From Eubacteriales Family XIII. Incertae Sedis bacterium (GTDB lineage Bacteria; Bacillota; Clostridia; Peptostreptococcales; Anaerovoracaceae), in NCBI GenBank assembly GCA_031290715.1, contig JAITNA010000184.1, positions 1 to 9,125 of the forward strand: DNA of 9,125 nucleotides, read 5' to 3'. Each line of letters opens with the position of its first letter. Position 1 is the first letter of the stretch. Of the stretch, positions 1 to 7,214 are shown in pieces. Under the pieces are notes generated by a model. The model was given only the letters and a program-made list of their open reading frames with translations, made no database searches and had not been told where the DNA came from. The position numbers were made by a program, and so were the translations under genes.

Positions 1-1963
1 TCCCCGCTTCCGAGGGGTCAATCCGGTTCGCCAGTTTCAAAAGCGTCGGCCCGAGAAACACCGTGTCCAAAATCTCCCCTTCCAAAGAAACCTTGCTGAA
101 AGGCGTGAACCCCTCGCCCGCAATGTAGTACTCGCCCGCCACTTCCGTGATCTCGTCGATCCGGATCGGCCGGAACCCCATCTTCATATCCGTCGGCGCA
201 AACGGCGATTCCCCGCCGAAAACATAGCGCTTCCCGTAAAGCATATCATATTGCAAAAGCTTGAGATTGTCCAAATAGTCCGGCGCCCCCTCGTTGTCCT
301 GATGGAACACCGTCGTCGTCCCCTCGCGCATCCCGACGCGCCGCTGCACCTCCGCGGCCAATTGATACGCGGCCAAGTCCTTCTCCTCCCGCTCCAACGG
401 AAAATTGGACCAGATCACGTATTCCGTATTGAACGTGCTCCCCGTCGCCGTTTCCTCCGCCGCCATCCCGAGCGCCGGCAAATGATCCCCATACAAAACA
501 AGCACCGTATCCTCGCCGAACTCCGAAAGCTCCTGCGTCAGCCGCCGCACAAAATCATCCATCTCGGCCGCCTGCGCCATATAATACTCATACGCGTTCT
601 TGACCTCCGCAGAAACCCCCGGCGTCGTCACCGTGATCAAAGGGTCGTTCACAAGCCGGCTCTTCGGATACTCGCCATGCCCCTGCACCGAGATACAATA
701 GATGTAGTCGGGGCTTTCCGTCGCCTCCATCGCGCCGAGAATCTCCCCGCGCAGCACATCGTCCTTCGCGTAGTTTTTCGGTGTCTTGGACACATAGTTC
801 ATATATTCAAGCGACGTGAAATCATCAAATCCCAAATTCGCAAAGACCTGATTGCGATTGTAAAACGCGCCGCGGTGATTGTGAATCGCGTGCGCAGTAT
901 AGCCGATCCCCTTCAAATCATACGCCATCGTTTCACAGGTTTCGTCCATCAAAATCGACTTGTACGGATATTCCCCCGGCCCGAAAAATTGCAAACTCAT
1001 CCCGCTCATGACCTCGAATTCCGTATTCGCCGTCCCGCCGCCGACCACAGGAACACGCAAATGGCCCGATGAATAATTTTCCTTGAGTTCTTTGAAGAAA
1101 GGCGTCGCTGCCCCTGAGTACCGATATTTCGTGAGGTCGTCGGGGTCGATGAAAGACTCCAATTGGAGGAAAACGATGTTGGGCGTCCCCGCGAATCCCA
1201 TACTCTCCCGTTCCTCTGCGCCAAAGACCGCGTCTACCGCCGCCGCGGTATAGCCAAGCGGTCGGTCGATCCCCTTGTTGAGCCACGTACTGAGGAAACA
1301 GTAGGGGACACCGCAGCGCGTATACGCGTCCCAGAGGTTTTCAAAATATTCATCAAGTGCCTTCGTCTTGACGCCGATCTGCAGACAGCCTACCGCCAAG
1401 ACGACCGCAAGGAGAATGCCGGCCGCCGCGCGTTTCAGCTCCGGCTTCCCGCGCCGCCGCGGCGCGAAGAAAAAGACAAGCACAAACAGCACGCCGATCG
1501 CCGCAAGCGCAAGGACCGCCATGCGCAGCTGCATTTCGCTCAAATAGCTCGGCAGGATATCCAATCCCATATCGACGATCTGCAAATCCGCCGTCGTGAA
1601 CGGCGTCATGCGGTATGTCAAAATGATGCCGTTGACCGTCCCAAGCGCCATCCACACGACGGAAATGACGATGTACACAAAGATTCGCGGCCGGGCCAAC
1701 CACGCGAAAGAGAGCGTCGCGTAGATCATGAGCCCGTTGCAGACAAAGGCGAAGGGATTTTGCGCAAAAAACGCAAAGCCGCCCAGAAAGCTGTTGTACC
1801 CGAAGCCCTCGATGCAGAGCATCAGCAGCGCCGCGATGATCGCCGCCTGGACGGAGCCCCGGCGCAAAAAACGCAGCCGCCCGCATAGCAGCACGTCAAG
1901 CCGCGCGCCCAAACGGTCCCTGCGCTTCTCCCGCCATTTTTTCACCTTCCGCTCTTCCGTCAT
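1..1963 (-). CDS. LtaS-like sulfatase-fold membrane enzyme (LTA synthase family), C-terminus cut by window edge
   Basis: Reading from 1963 leftward gives 654 codons with no stop, so the gene is partial at its 3' end. The N-terminus is basic and is followed by about five hydrophobic helices (residues about 36-54, 62-90, 93-116, 146-166, 177-195), then a large extracytoplasmic domain. That domain has LtaS/alkaline-phosphatase-superfamily landmarks: NIVFLQLESF with the metal-binding Glu at 269, GGGTANTEFE with the likely nucleophile Thr311, QGHGEYP with His429, and LYGDHLP with Asp493-His494. In this family the enzyme transfers glycerol phosphate from phosphatidylglycerol to build lipoteichoic-acid-type polymers at the outer membrane face; some relatives are phosphoglycerol transferases or LTA primases, so the exact substrate is open. 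Its ATG overlaps the rsmA stop as ATGA, implying translational coupling. The family assignment is strong, the precise activity is inferred. Confidence 0.9.
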   Translation of the reverse strand, partial: MTEERKVKKWREKRRDRLGARLDVLLCGRLRFLRRGSVQAAIIAALLMLCIEGFGYNSFLGGFAFFAQNPFAFVCNGLMIYATLSFAWLARPRIFVYIVISVVWMALGTVNGIILTYRMTPFTTADLQIVDMGLDILPSYLSEMQLRMAVLALAAIGVLFVLVFFFAPRRRGKPELKRAAAGILLAVVLAVGCLQIGVKTKALDEYFENLWDAYTRCGVPYCFLSTWLNKGIDRPLGYTAAAVDAVFGAEERESMGFAGTPNIVFLQLESFIDPDDLTKYRYSGAATPFFKELKENYSSGHLRVPVVGGGTANTEFEVMSGMSLQFFGPGEYPYKSILMDETCETMAYDLKGIGYTAHAIHNHRGAFYNRNQVFANLGFDDFTSLEYMNYVSKTPKNYAKDDVLRGEILGAMEATESPDYIYCISVQGHGEYPKSRLVNDPLITVTTPGVSAEVKNAYEYYMAQAAEMDDFVRRLTQELSEFGEDTVLVLYGDHLPALGMAAEETATGSTFNTEYVIWSNFPLEREEKDLAAYQLAAEVQRRVGMREGTTTVFHQDNEGAPDYLDNLKLLQYDMLYGKRYVFGGESPFAPTDMKMGFRPIRIDEITEVAGEYYIAGEGFTPFSKVSLEGEILDTVFLGPTLLKLANRIDPSEAG

Positions 1964-2817
1964 AGCTTCCCGCACATCCCGTTCATCAGCGTTTTTGCAA
2001 GTGTGTAATAATCGCGCGCGCCCAGTGTTTCCGCCCTGCGCGCAGGGTCGATTCCGATGGCCTCAAGCGCCGCAAGCAGCGTCCCCTCCGTATATCCCAA
2101 ACGGCCCAATGAGTTTCGCAGCGTTTTTCTCCGCATTCCAAACCCCGCCTTGACGATTCGGAACATCTCACGGGCAATCTCCGGGTCGTCCGCGAGGTCA
2201 TTGTACGGCGTGAAGCGAATCACCATGGAATCCACATTCGGTTTCGGCACAAAAACCTCGCGGCTGACGTCGCAAATCCGCTCCGCCGCGCAGTAATACT
2301 GCACAAGGACCGAGATCGCGCCGTAGGTCCGGCTTCCCGGCGGGGCGAGCAGCCGTTCCCCGACCTCCTTTTGCACCATGAATACCATCCGCTCCGGCAT
2401 CCCGGCGCCCCGTCCCTCTATGGCCCGCGCAAGGATCGGCGTCGTGATGGAATAGGGCAGGTTTCCGATGAGCTTGTACCTTTCCGTGAGCGTGCGCGGG
2501 TCGAGCAGGAGAAAATCCGCATGGACGATTTCCACATTGTCCAAACCCTCGGCCGCAAGCCGGAGCATAGGGATGATCCGCCGGTCGATCTCGACGGCAT
2601 AGACAAAGCGCGCCCGCCGCGCAAGCGGCACCGTCAGCGCGCCCGCGCCCGCGCCGATCTCAATAATGTCGTCCGTTTCCGAAACGTCAGCCCCGTCCAA
2701 TATTTTTTCGATGATATTTCGATCGACCAAAAAATTTTGCCCGAGGGCTTTTGAAAACTGAAATCCGCACGCTTCGCGGAGCTTCGACAGTTCCGTTCTC
2801 TTATAGGTTTCTATCAT
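1960..2817 (-). CDS. rsmA: 16S rRNA (adenine1518-N6/adenine1519-N6)-dimethyltransferase RsmA (KsgA)
   Basis: The 285-residue product has the normal length and motifs of KsgA/RsmA, which uses S-adenosylmethionine to dimethylate two adjacent adenines in the 3' terminal helix of 16S rRNA late in 30S assembly. Visible landmarks are LGQNFLVD (25-32), the SAM-binding loop IEIGAGAGAL (52-61), the motif II acid in AVEID (74-78), HADFL (99-103), the catalytic NLPY (119-122), FVPKPNVDS (189-197) and the C-terminal RRKTLRNSLGRLG block (229-241). The ATG at 2817 is the only reasonable start, because no ATG, GTG or TTG lies in frame just upstream. Unusually there is no clear Shine-Dalgarno before it. It follows the divIC-like gene by 53 bases, and its stop overlaps the start of the LtaS-like gene. 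Confidence 0.96.
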   Translation of the reverse strand: MIETYKRTELSKLREACGFQFSKALGQNFLVDRNIIEKILDGADVSETDDIIEIGAGAGALTVPLARRARFVYAVEIDRRIIPMLRLAAEGLDNVEIVHADFLLLDPRTLTERYKLIGNLPYSITTPILARAIEGRGAGMPERMVFMVQKEVGERLLAPPGSRTYGAISVLVQYYCAAERICDVSREVFVPKPNVDSMVIRFTPYNDLADDPEIAREMFRIVKAGFGMRRKTLRNSLGRLGYTEGTLLAALEAIGIDPARRAETLGARDYYTLAKTLMNGMCGKL

Positions 2818-2839
2818 ATGGTGTATGGTGTCCGATCCG

Positions 2840-2859
2840 GCCCGCCGAATCCCGCGGGC
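2840..2859 (-). repeat. G+C hairpin between divIC and rsmA
   Basis: GCCCGC at 2840-2845 pairs with GCGGGC at 2854-2859 across an 8-base loop. On the minus-strand transcript it sits 22 bases before the rsmA start. There is no T-run after it, so it is not a classical intrinsic terminator. It could be a processing or translation-modulating structure, or chance in G+C-rich DNA. Confidence 0.35.
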
Positions 2860-2870
2860 GATTGGGCGTC

Positions 2871-3338
2871 CTATTGTGTATTGTCCGACTGCTCGGCCGG
2901 GAAAACATACAGGATTTCTCCGTCTTTCAGCAAATGAAACCGCTCTCTCGCCTGCTGCTCAACATATTCGGGGTCATTCACCATCGTCAGCTCTTTCTCG
3001 TATCGCGCCTTTTCAGCCGCTTTTTTTTCATATTGCTGTTCTACCTGCGCCTTTTCCAAGGTGAGCTCGATGTTGCGGAACCCGCCGAATCCGAACAAAA
3101 GCACCGCAATCCCAAGGATGGCCGCGACGCCCGCTTTCTTTCCGGGCGACATCTTCGGCCGCGCGAGCTTTTCCCGGCGCTTTTTTTCATGCTTCTGCGC
3201 GCGTTCCGCTTTTGCGGCCTCTTCCCGCCTTTCCTTGCGGCGCTTTTGCGCCTCTTCTATTTCAATAATAGAACCCCCGCCGCGCCTGCGCCCCGGAGCT
3301 TCGTTTGTTTGCGCTTTATTTTGAGGACGTGCGGCCAT
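2871..3338 (-). CDS. DivIC/FtsB-like septum formation initiator protein
   Basis: This is a 155-residue bitopic membrane protein. Residues 1-68 are a strongly charged Lys/Arg/Glu/Ala-rich cytoplasmic tail, 69-87 form one transmembrane helix (AGVAAILGIAVLLFGFGGF), 88-120 are a heptad-like coiled coil, and 121-147 are the conserved C-terminal block NDPEYVEQQARERFHLLKDG...ILYVFP. That order and the DPEYVEQQAR/GEILYVFP motifs are diagnostic of the DivIC/FtsB family, which joins FtsL and FtsQ/DivIB in the divisome and helps activate septal wall synthesis. The cytoplasmic tail is longer than in most FtsB proteins. AAGGAAAG at 3348-3355 is a good ribosome binding site for the ATG at 3338. It lies 82 bases after walK with its own candidate promoter. 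DivIC and FtsB cannot be told apart from sequence alone. Confidence 0.9.
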   Translation of the reverse strand: MAARPQNKAQTNEAPGRRRGGGSIIEIEEAQKRRKERREEAAKAERAQKHEKKRREKLARPKMSPGKKAGVAAILGIAVLLFGFGGFRNIELTLEKAQVEQQYEKKAAEKARYEKELTMVNDPEYVEQQARERFHLLKDGEILYVFPAEQSDNTQ

Positions 3339-3359
3339 ACGGGAAATCTTTCCTTGTTT

Positions 3360-3372
3360 TTGGCAATGCCAA
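3360..3372. promoter_or_regulatory. Perfect 6+1+6 palindrome in the divIC leader
   Basis: TTGGCAATGCCAA is an exact inverted repeat around one central base. It lies between the candidate -10 box at 3398-3403 and the ribosome binding site at 3348-3355, where a repressor operator would be expected. I do not recognise a known Bacillota regulator for it. Confidence 0.35.
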
Positions 3373-3397
3373 CTAAAAAATGCCCATTATTTTGGGT

Positions 3398-3426
3398 ATA
3401 ATATCACAAAACGCCGCCGCTTACAA
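3398..3426 (-). promoter_or_regulatory. Candidate sigma-A promoter for divIC-rsmA-LtaS-like genes
   Basis: On the minus strand, TTGTAA (3421-3426) and TATTAT (3398-3403) are separated by exactly 17 bases. The -35 box contains the walK stop codon. The -10 matches consensus at five of six positions and the -35 at four. Transcription would start near 3391, about 50 bases before the divIC ATG. Confidence 0.45.
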
Positions 3427-4719
3427 GATTCCCCGCTTTCCGCGGACCTTGCACGCCGGGAGCGTGATCGTCACCTTCGTCCCCTTGCCGTATTTGCTCT
3501 CCAATACGATGGCACCGCCGTGTTCCTCGACGATTTGCTTTGAAATTGCAAGGCCTAGGCCCGTCCCGCCCATCTTGCGCGAGCGCGCTTTATCCACAAT
3601 GAAAAAGCGCTCGAACACGCGCGCCTGCGCTTTTTCGGGAATGCCGACGCCGTTATCGGATATTACAATTTGAACACAATTTTCGCCGGGGATCAAATCT
3701 ACGTCGATCCGGCCCTTTTCGTCCGTGTACTTGATCGCGTTGCTGAGGATGTTCAATACGACCTGCTCCAGACGGTCGCGGTCCATCTCCGCCATGACCG
3801 AAAAATCCTCTTCAAACATGCGGTTGAGCGAGAGGGCTTTTGCTTTTGCCGTCATATCCATCTTTTTCATGGCCGTCTTGACAAGGGCCGCAAGATCGTT
3901 TTCCGTCATATCCCATTTCTGCCGGCTGTTGTCAATGCGCGTCATCAGCAAAAGATCGCGGACAAGGCGATCCATGCGGTCCGCTTCGGAATCGATGATC
4001 TCAAGAAACTCCCGCGTCATCGCCGGATCGTCAAGCCCGCCCTCAAGCAGGGTTTGCGAGTAGGATTTCACCGTCGTCAGCGGCGTTTTGAGCTCATGCG
4101 ATACGTTGGCGACGAAGTCCGTTTGCATATCCTCCGCTTTGTAGCTTTCCGTCACATCGCTGATCACGACGACGACGCCCAGATCCTCCTCGCCCTCCCC
4201 GAGCGGAGCAAAGCGAATGCGATAGATCGCCCCCGCATAGCTGACGCTGTCCTCCTTGACGCCGCCCTTCGCGGCGGCCAAGATTTCTTCCCGCTGCATT
4301 TTTTCGCTGAATCCGGAAACCACCTCGTCATACCGCGCGGTCCGAAGATCGGCGTCCGTAATGCCCAGAATGGTTTTCGCGGTTTCGTTGATGAGGACAA
4401 AACTGCCGTCCTCCGTCAGAATGACGACCCCGTCCTTGATCTGCTTGACAGCCGCTTCGTAACGATATAAAAAATAAGACGCGTTTCGCATCGCCGCCGT
4501 ATTCGCCTCCACCAGCGCCGCCTCGTCCTTCACAATCCGGCGAAACAGCGGAATCCCGGCAATCAGGGCCGCGGCGCACACAATGCACACGATGGCGGCA
4601 AAGTTCATATCCGCAAAAATCCCGTGCAGCGCCGCCGCCGCCGCAAGCGCGGCAAAAAGCAGCGCGAAAGCAACGGCCCGCGCCGACTTGATGCCCGAAA
4701 GGTCCTCTTTTCTGTACAT
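3421..4719 (-). CDS. walK: WalK-like PAS sensor histidine kinase lacking an extracytoplasmic domain
   Basis: This 432-residue kinase follows walR by 25 bases, with GAAAGG before its ATG. Two transmembrane helices (about 13-36 and 40-59) are joined by only about three residues, followed by a helical linker, a cytoplasmic PAS domain (about 86-190), HisKA with the phospho-acceptor His208 in VSHELKTPL, and HATPase_c with N box NILSNAIKY (323-331), G1 DNGVGIP (355-361), the F box ERFF, and G2 GGTGLGLAISKQIVEEHGG (384-402). Standard WalK from Bacillus or Staphylococcus is about 600 residues, with a large outside PAS domain and a HAMP domain; both are missing here. It should phosphorylate the neighbouring WalR-type regulator. 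The gene symbol rests mainly on the partner and the kinase core; PhoR is the closest alternative. Confidence 0.85.
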   Translation of the reverse strand: MYRKEDLSGIKSARAVAFALLFAALAAAAALHGIFADMNFAAIVCIVCAAALIAGIPLFRRIVKDEAALVEANTAAMRNASYFLYRYEAAVKQIKDGVVILTEDGSFVLINETAKTILGITDADLRTARYDEVVSGFSEKMQREEILAAAKGGVKEDSVSYAGAIYRIRFAPLGEGEEDLGVVVVISDVTESYKAEDMQTDFVANVSHELKTPLTTVKSYSQTLLEGGLDDPAMTREFLEIIDSEADRMDRLVRDLLLMTRIDNSRQKWDMTENDLAALVKTAMKKMDMTAKAKALSLNRMFEEDFSVMAEMDRDRLEQVVLNILSNAIKYTDEKGRIDVDLIPGENCVQIVISDNGVGIPEKAQARVFERFFIVDKARSRKMGGTGLGLAISKQIVEEHGGAIVLESKYGKGTKVTITLPACKVRGKRGIL

Positions 4720-4744
4720 CGGGATGGCCTTTCGCCCGCCGGCG

Positions 4745-5443
4745 CTACAGCCGATGGAAATAGTAGCCCACGCCCCGTTTCGTCAGGATATATCTCGGAT
4801 CACTGGAATCGTCCTCGAGCTTCTCGCGGAGCCGGCGCACGGTGACGTCCACCGTCCGGATATCCCCGTAGTATTCATATCCCCAAACGTCCTCCAAAAG
4901 CTGCTCGCGCGAATAGACCTTGTCCTCCCGCTCCGCCAAATATTTCAGAAGCTCGAACTCCCGAAGCGTCAATTCGAGCGGCGTTCCGTTCTTCCGCGCT
5001 TCATAGCGGTTCGTGTCGATTGTGATATTCCCGAAATCCCTGACATTGGCCGGGTCCGCCCCCACCACGTCCGTCATTCCCGTCCGGCGGATGTTCGCCT
5101 TGACGCGCGCGATGAGCTCCCTGAGCCCGAAAGGCTTTGTAATATAATCGTCCGCGCCAAGCTCAAGCCCAAGCACCTTGTCCACCTCTTCCTCTTTTGC
5201 CGTGAGGATAATAATGGGGACATTGCTCTTTTCGCGAATCTTTTTGCAGATTTCAAATCCGTCTATGGTCGGGAGCATGACATCGAGCAGCACGAGGTCC
5301 GGATCGCTTTTCAACGCCATTTCAAGCCCTTCGCCGCCGTCGTATGCCGTCAGCGTTTCGAAGCCTTCCTTGGTGAGATTGAATTTCACGATGTCGGAGA
5401 TCGGCTTTTCATCTTCTATGATGAGCACCTTTTTCGCATCCAT
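4745..5443 (-). CDS. walR: WalR-type OmpR/PhoB-family response regulator
   Basis: The product has 232 residues. The receiver domain (about 4-118) has the acidic pocket Glu10-Asp11, phospho-acceptor Asp54 in LVLLDVMLP, switch Thr81 and Lys103 in ITKPF. The C-terminal winged helix (about 138-231) includes LTLREFELLKYLAERE and ends with VDVTVRRLREKLEDDSSDP and TKRGVGYYF, a recognition-helix region very like that of WalR/YycF. WalR family members bind TGTWAH-N5-TGTWAH direct repeats and control wall hydrolases and other envelope genes; in Bacillus the pair is essential. AGGAG eight bases before the ATG at 5443 is a strong ribosome binding site. It lies 62 bases downstream of an M23 peptidase gene, a typical WalR-regulon class of protein. 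Confidence 0.92.
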   Translation of the reverse strand: MDAKKVLIIEDEKPISDIVKFNLTKEGFETLTAYDGGEGLEMALKSDPDLVLLDVMLPTIDGFEICKKIREKSNVPIIILTAKEEEVDKVLGLELGADDYITKPFGLRELIARVKANIRRTGMTDVVGADPANVRDFGNITIDTNRYEARKNGTPLELTLREFELLKYLAEREDKVYSREQLLEDVWGYEYYGDIRTVDVTVRRLREKLEDDSSDPRYILTKRGVGYYFHRL

Positions 5444-5488
5444 GGGGAAAACTCCTTTCGCTGTCGCCTGAATGTTACCTACTTATTT

Positions 5489-5494
5489 ATTATA
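5489..5494 (-). promoter_or_regulatory. Candidate -10 box in an A+T-rich leader before walRK
   Basis: A perfect TATAAT lies on the minus strand in the 62-base gap between the M23 gene and walR, within a markedly A+T-rich stretch (about 5481-5520). No convincing -35 box is found at 16-18 bases, so this may be an activator-dependent or weak internal promoter. Confidence 0.35.
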
Positions 5495-5505
5495 TTTTAC
5501 ATGAT

Positions 5506-7164
5506 TTATTTAATATAGTCCAAGGGGTTTTGCGCTATGCCGAATTTGTACAGGCTGAAATGCAAATGCGGCCCTGTGCTGTTGCCGGTATTGCCCGACG
5601 CCGCGATATGCTGGCCTTGTGTGACCATATCGCCCTCGCTGACAAGATACTCGCTCAAATGCCCGTATAGCGTCACAATCCCCGCGCCGTGGTCGATCTT
5701 GATGGTCTTTCCGTACCCGCCCGAATATCCCGCAAAGATCACGCGGCCGCCGTCGGACGCATAGACGTTCGTCCCGACAGACGTCCCAAAGTCGGTGCCG
5801 TCGTGCAGACGCCCCCATCGCTGTCCGAAACCGGAGGTAATTTCGGCATAGATGGGATAGACATAGGTACCGGTGCCGATCCTCGGCGGGACGGGCTTCG
5901 TGCCCCGGCGCACCGTCTGCGGGGAAGAGGGCTCTATGACCGTGACTGCATGCTCGATACGCTCGGTTTCCGCGCCGTTGATACGGACGATTTCGCCGAC
6001 CACATCTTTCTTTCCGAGCACACCGGGAACGACAATCTCCTCTTCGCCCTCGTACATGGCATCGGTATCCTGATAGACGACCTCAAACGCGATATCCGCT
6101 TCATACGCCGCGTTTTCGGTCGTGCGCACATGCAAAAGGCTCGTTTTTTCCTGGATCTGAAGCGTATTTCCGGCTTGGATGGCCAAGGGGTCCAGATCCG
6201 GATTCCATTGCTCTAAGTTGTCCTCCGTCACGCCGTTCGCCAAGGAGATGTCATAGACCGTATCGCCGTCCCGGACCGTATAGGTCTTTGCGTTCACCGT
6301 GCCCGCCAAAACCCGATCGTACAGAATGTCGCTCTTTTCAATGAAAGTTTTCGCGATCTGAATCTCGCGGATTTGCACCGCTTCGACAAAGGCGACTGTA
6401 TTGTAGGCCGATTGATCCCCGGCTCCGAGGAAAAACGCGGTCACGCGCTTCAGCAGCGCGTCCGCTTCCGCTTCGCTTGTCACGACGCCCAGACGTTTCC
6501 CGTCGATGGCAATCTCGTAAGCCTTGATCTCGATATCCTGCTGCGCCGAGATATTGCTGATCACATCCTCTTCCGTATCGGTTTTCTTGGGCGTCCCAAG
6601 CGGGAGCGTGACCTTGCTGACCACGATATCCTTCTGCTTGTCGATCACAATCTCAACATCAACGCCATCCTCCTGAACGGTCGTTTCCTTAAGCTTCTCC
6701 ACGGCGACATCGACCATTCCGGACCTTTCAACCACGCCCAATACACGGCCGTGATAGCTGTATTCAAAGGCCGTGCGGCTATCCGCGACGATCGCCATCG
6801 CGACCAAAAGGCAGCCGGCGATCGCGACGCCCGTGAAGATCTCCCGGCGCCGCTTGCGCAGCCAAAGCCGCCCGAGGACCCCGAGCCAAACGGCCGCCAG
6901 AGCCAACGCGCCCGCGCCGCGCGCCGCCATGCCGCCGCCCGCGGAAACCGCGTTTGCAAGCGTCCTTTTGCCCGCGGAAAGCATCGCATCCATGAGCCTG
7001 ACGACCAAATAGGGGCCGAGCTTCAGCCCCCTGTCACACAGAAAGGCGGCGCGGACCATCGTCCGGATCCACGCAAACGATATCCTCGCGCGTTCATCCT
7101 GCAATCGCCATAAAGCAAGAAGTGAAATGATTCTAATCCAAGATGTTACAGAAATATTACCCAT
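5506..7164 (-). CDS. Membrane-anchored M23 peptidoglycan endopeptidase with LysM and G5 domains
   Basis: From the first ATG the product has 552 residues. Hydrophobic segments lie at about 84-100 and 109-127, separated by RKRRRE, and place the rest outside the cell. Next come a linker with two AYEI/DG-type modules (about 132-290), a LysM domain (about 293-338, TYTVRDGDTVYDIS) that binds glycan, a G5 domain (about 344-411) and a C-terminal M23 domain (about 435-550). The M23 core has zinc ligands His454 and Asp458 in HDGTD and His535 in HLHF, plus catalytic His502 and His533, so it looks active. Such enzymes cut peptide cross-links in the wall. The start is uncertain: 7164 has no Shine-Dalgarno and its first codons are A+T-rich, while ATGs at 7059 (residue 36) and 6993 (residue 58) also have only weak sites. 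walR follows 62 bases later. Confidence 0.9.
   Translation of the reverse strand: MGNISVTSWIRIISLLALWRLQDERARISFAWIRTMVRAAFLCDRGLKLGPYLVVRLMDAMLSAGKRTLANAVSAGGGMAARGAGALALAAVWLGVLGRLWLRKRRREIFTGVAIAGCLLVAMAIVADSRTAFEYSYHGRVLGVVERSGMVDVAVEKLKETTVQEDGVDVEIVIDKQKDIVVSKVTLPLGTPKKTDTEEDVISNISAQQDIEIKAYEIAIDGKRLGVVTSEAEADALLKRVTAFFLGAGDQSAYNTVAFVEAVQIREIQIAKTFIEKSDILYDRVLAGTVNAKTYTVRDGDTVYDISLANGVTEDNLEQWNPDLDPLAIQAGNTLQIQEKTSLLHVRTTENAAYEADIAFEVVYQDTDAMYEGEEEIVVPGVLGKKDVVGEIVRINGAETERIEHAVTVIEPSSPQTVRRGTKPVPPRIGTGTYVYPIYAEITSGFGQRWGRLHDGTDFGTSVGTNVYASDGGRVIFAGYSGGYGKTIKIDHGAGIVTLYGHLSEYLVSEGDMVTQGQHIAASGNTGNSTGPHLHFSLYKFGIAQNPLDYIK
7144..7160 (+). promoter_or_regulatory. WalR-box-like direct repeat at the M23 gene start
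   Basis: TGTTAC at 7144-7149, a 5-base gap and TATTAC at 7155-7160 match the WalR consensus TGTWAH-N5-TGTWAH except for one base in the second half. The orientation is opposite to the M23 gene, and the site lies in the first codons if 7164 is the true start. Confidence 0.35.
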
Positions 7165-7170
7165 GGCGAG

Positions 7171-7200
7171 AGTCTATCAGACTTCGCGCCGCGAATACAA
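7171..7200 (-). promoter_or_regulatory. Weak candidate promoter for the M23 gene with internal palindrome
   Basis: On the minus strand TTGTAT (7195-7200) and TAGACT (7171-7176) are 18 bases apart. Only TTG of the -35 and four of six bases of the -10 fit consensus. Within the spacer TTCGCGCCGCGAA (7183-7195) is a perfect palindrome. If used, transcription would begin close to the ATG at 7164, giving a leaderless message or an internal start. Confidence 0.25.
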
Positions 7201-7214
7201 CGCTTTTGAATAGT

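Noticed and set aside
251..1072. Long plus-strand open frame, very rich in Arg and His
   Set aside because: It is antisense to the LtaS-like gene, has no recognisable domain, and its composition is what G+C-rich coding DNA gives in the opposite strand. The same applies to plus-strand frames at 1163-1888, 2751-3401, 3670-4470, 4583-5518, 5689-6216 and 6373-7113.
2840..2859. Intrinsic terminator between divIC and rsmA
   Set aside because: The stem is G+C-rich, but no run of T follows on the transcribed strand.
3397..3402. Perfect TATAAT on the plus strand
   Set aside because: No plus-strand gene follows; the A+T-rich patch is better explained by the minus-strand promoter for the divIC-like gene.
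5471..5505. WalR-box half-sites (TGTTAC on plus, TGTAAA on minus) before walR
   Set aside because: Neither has a second half at the required 5-base gap, so they do not make a WalR box.
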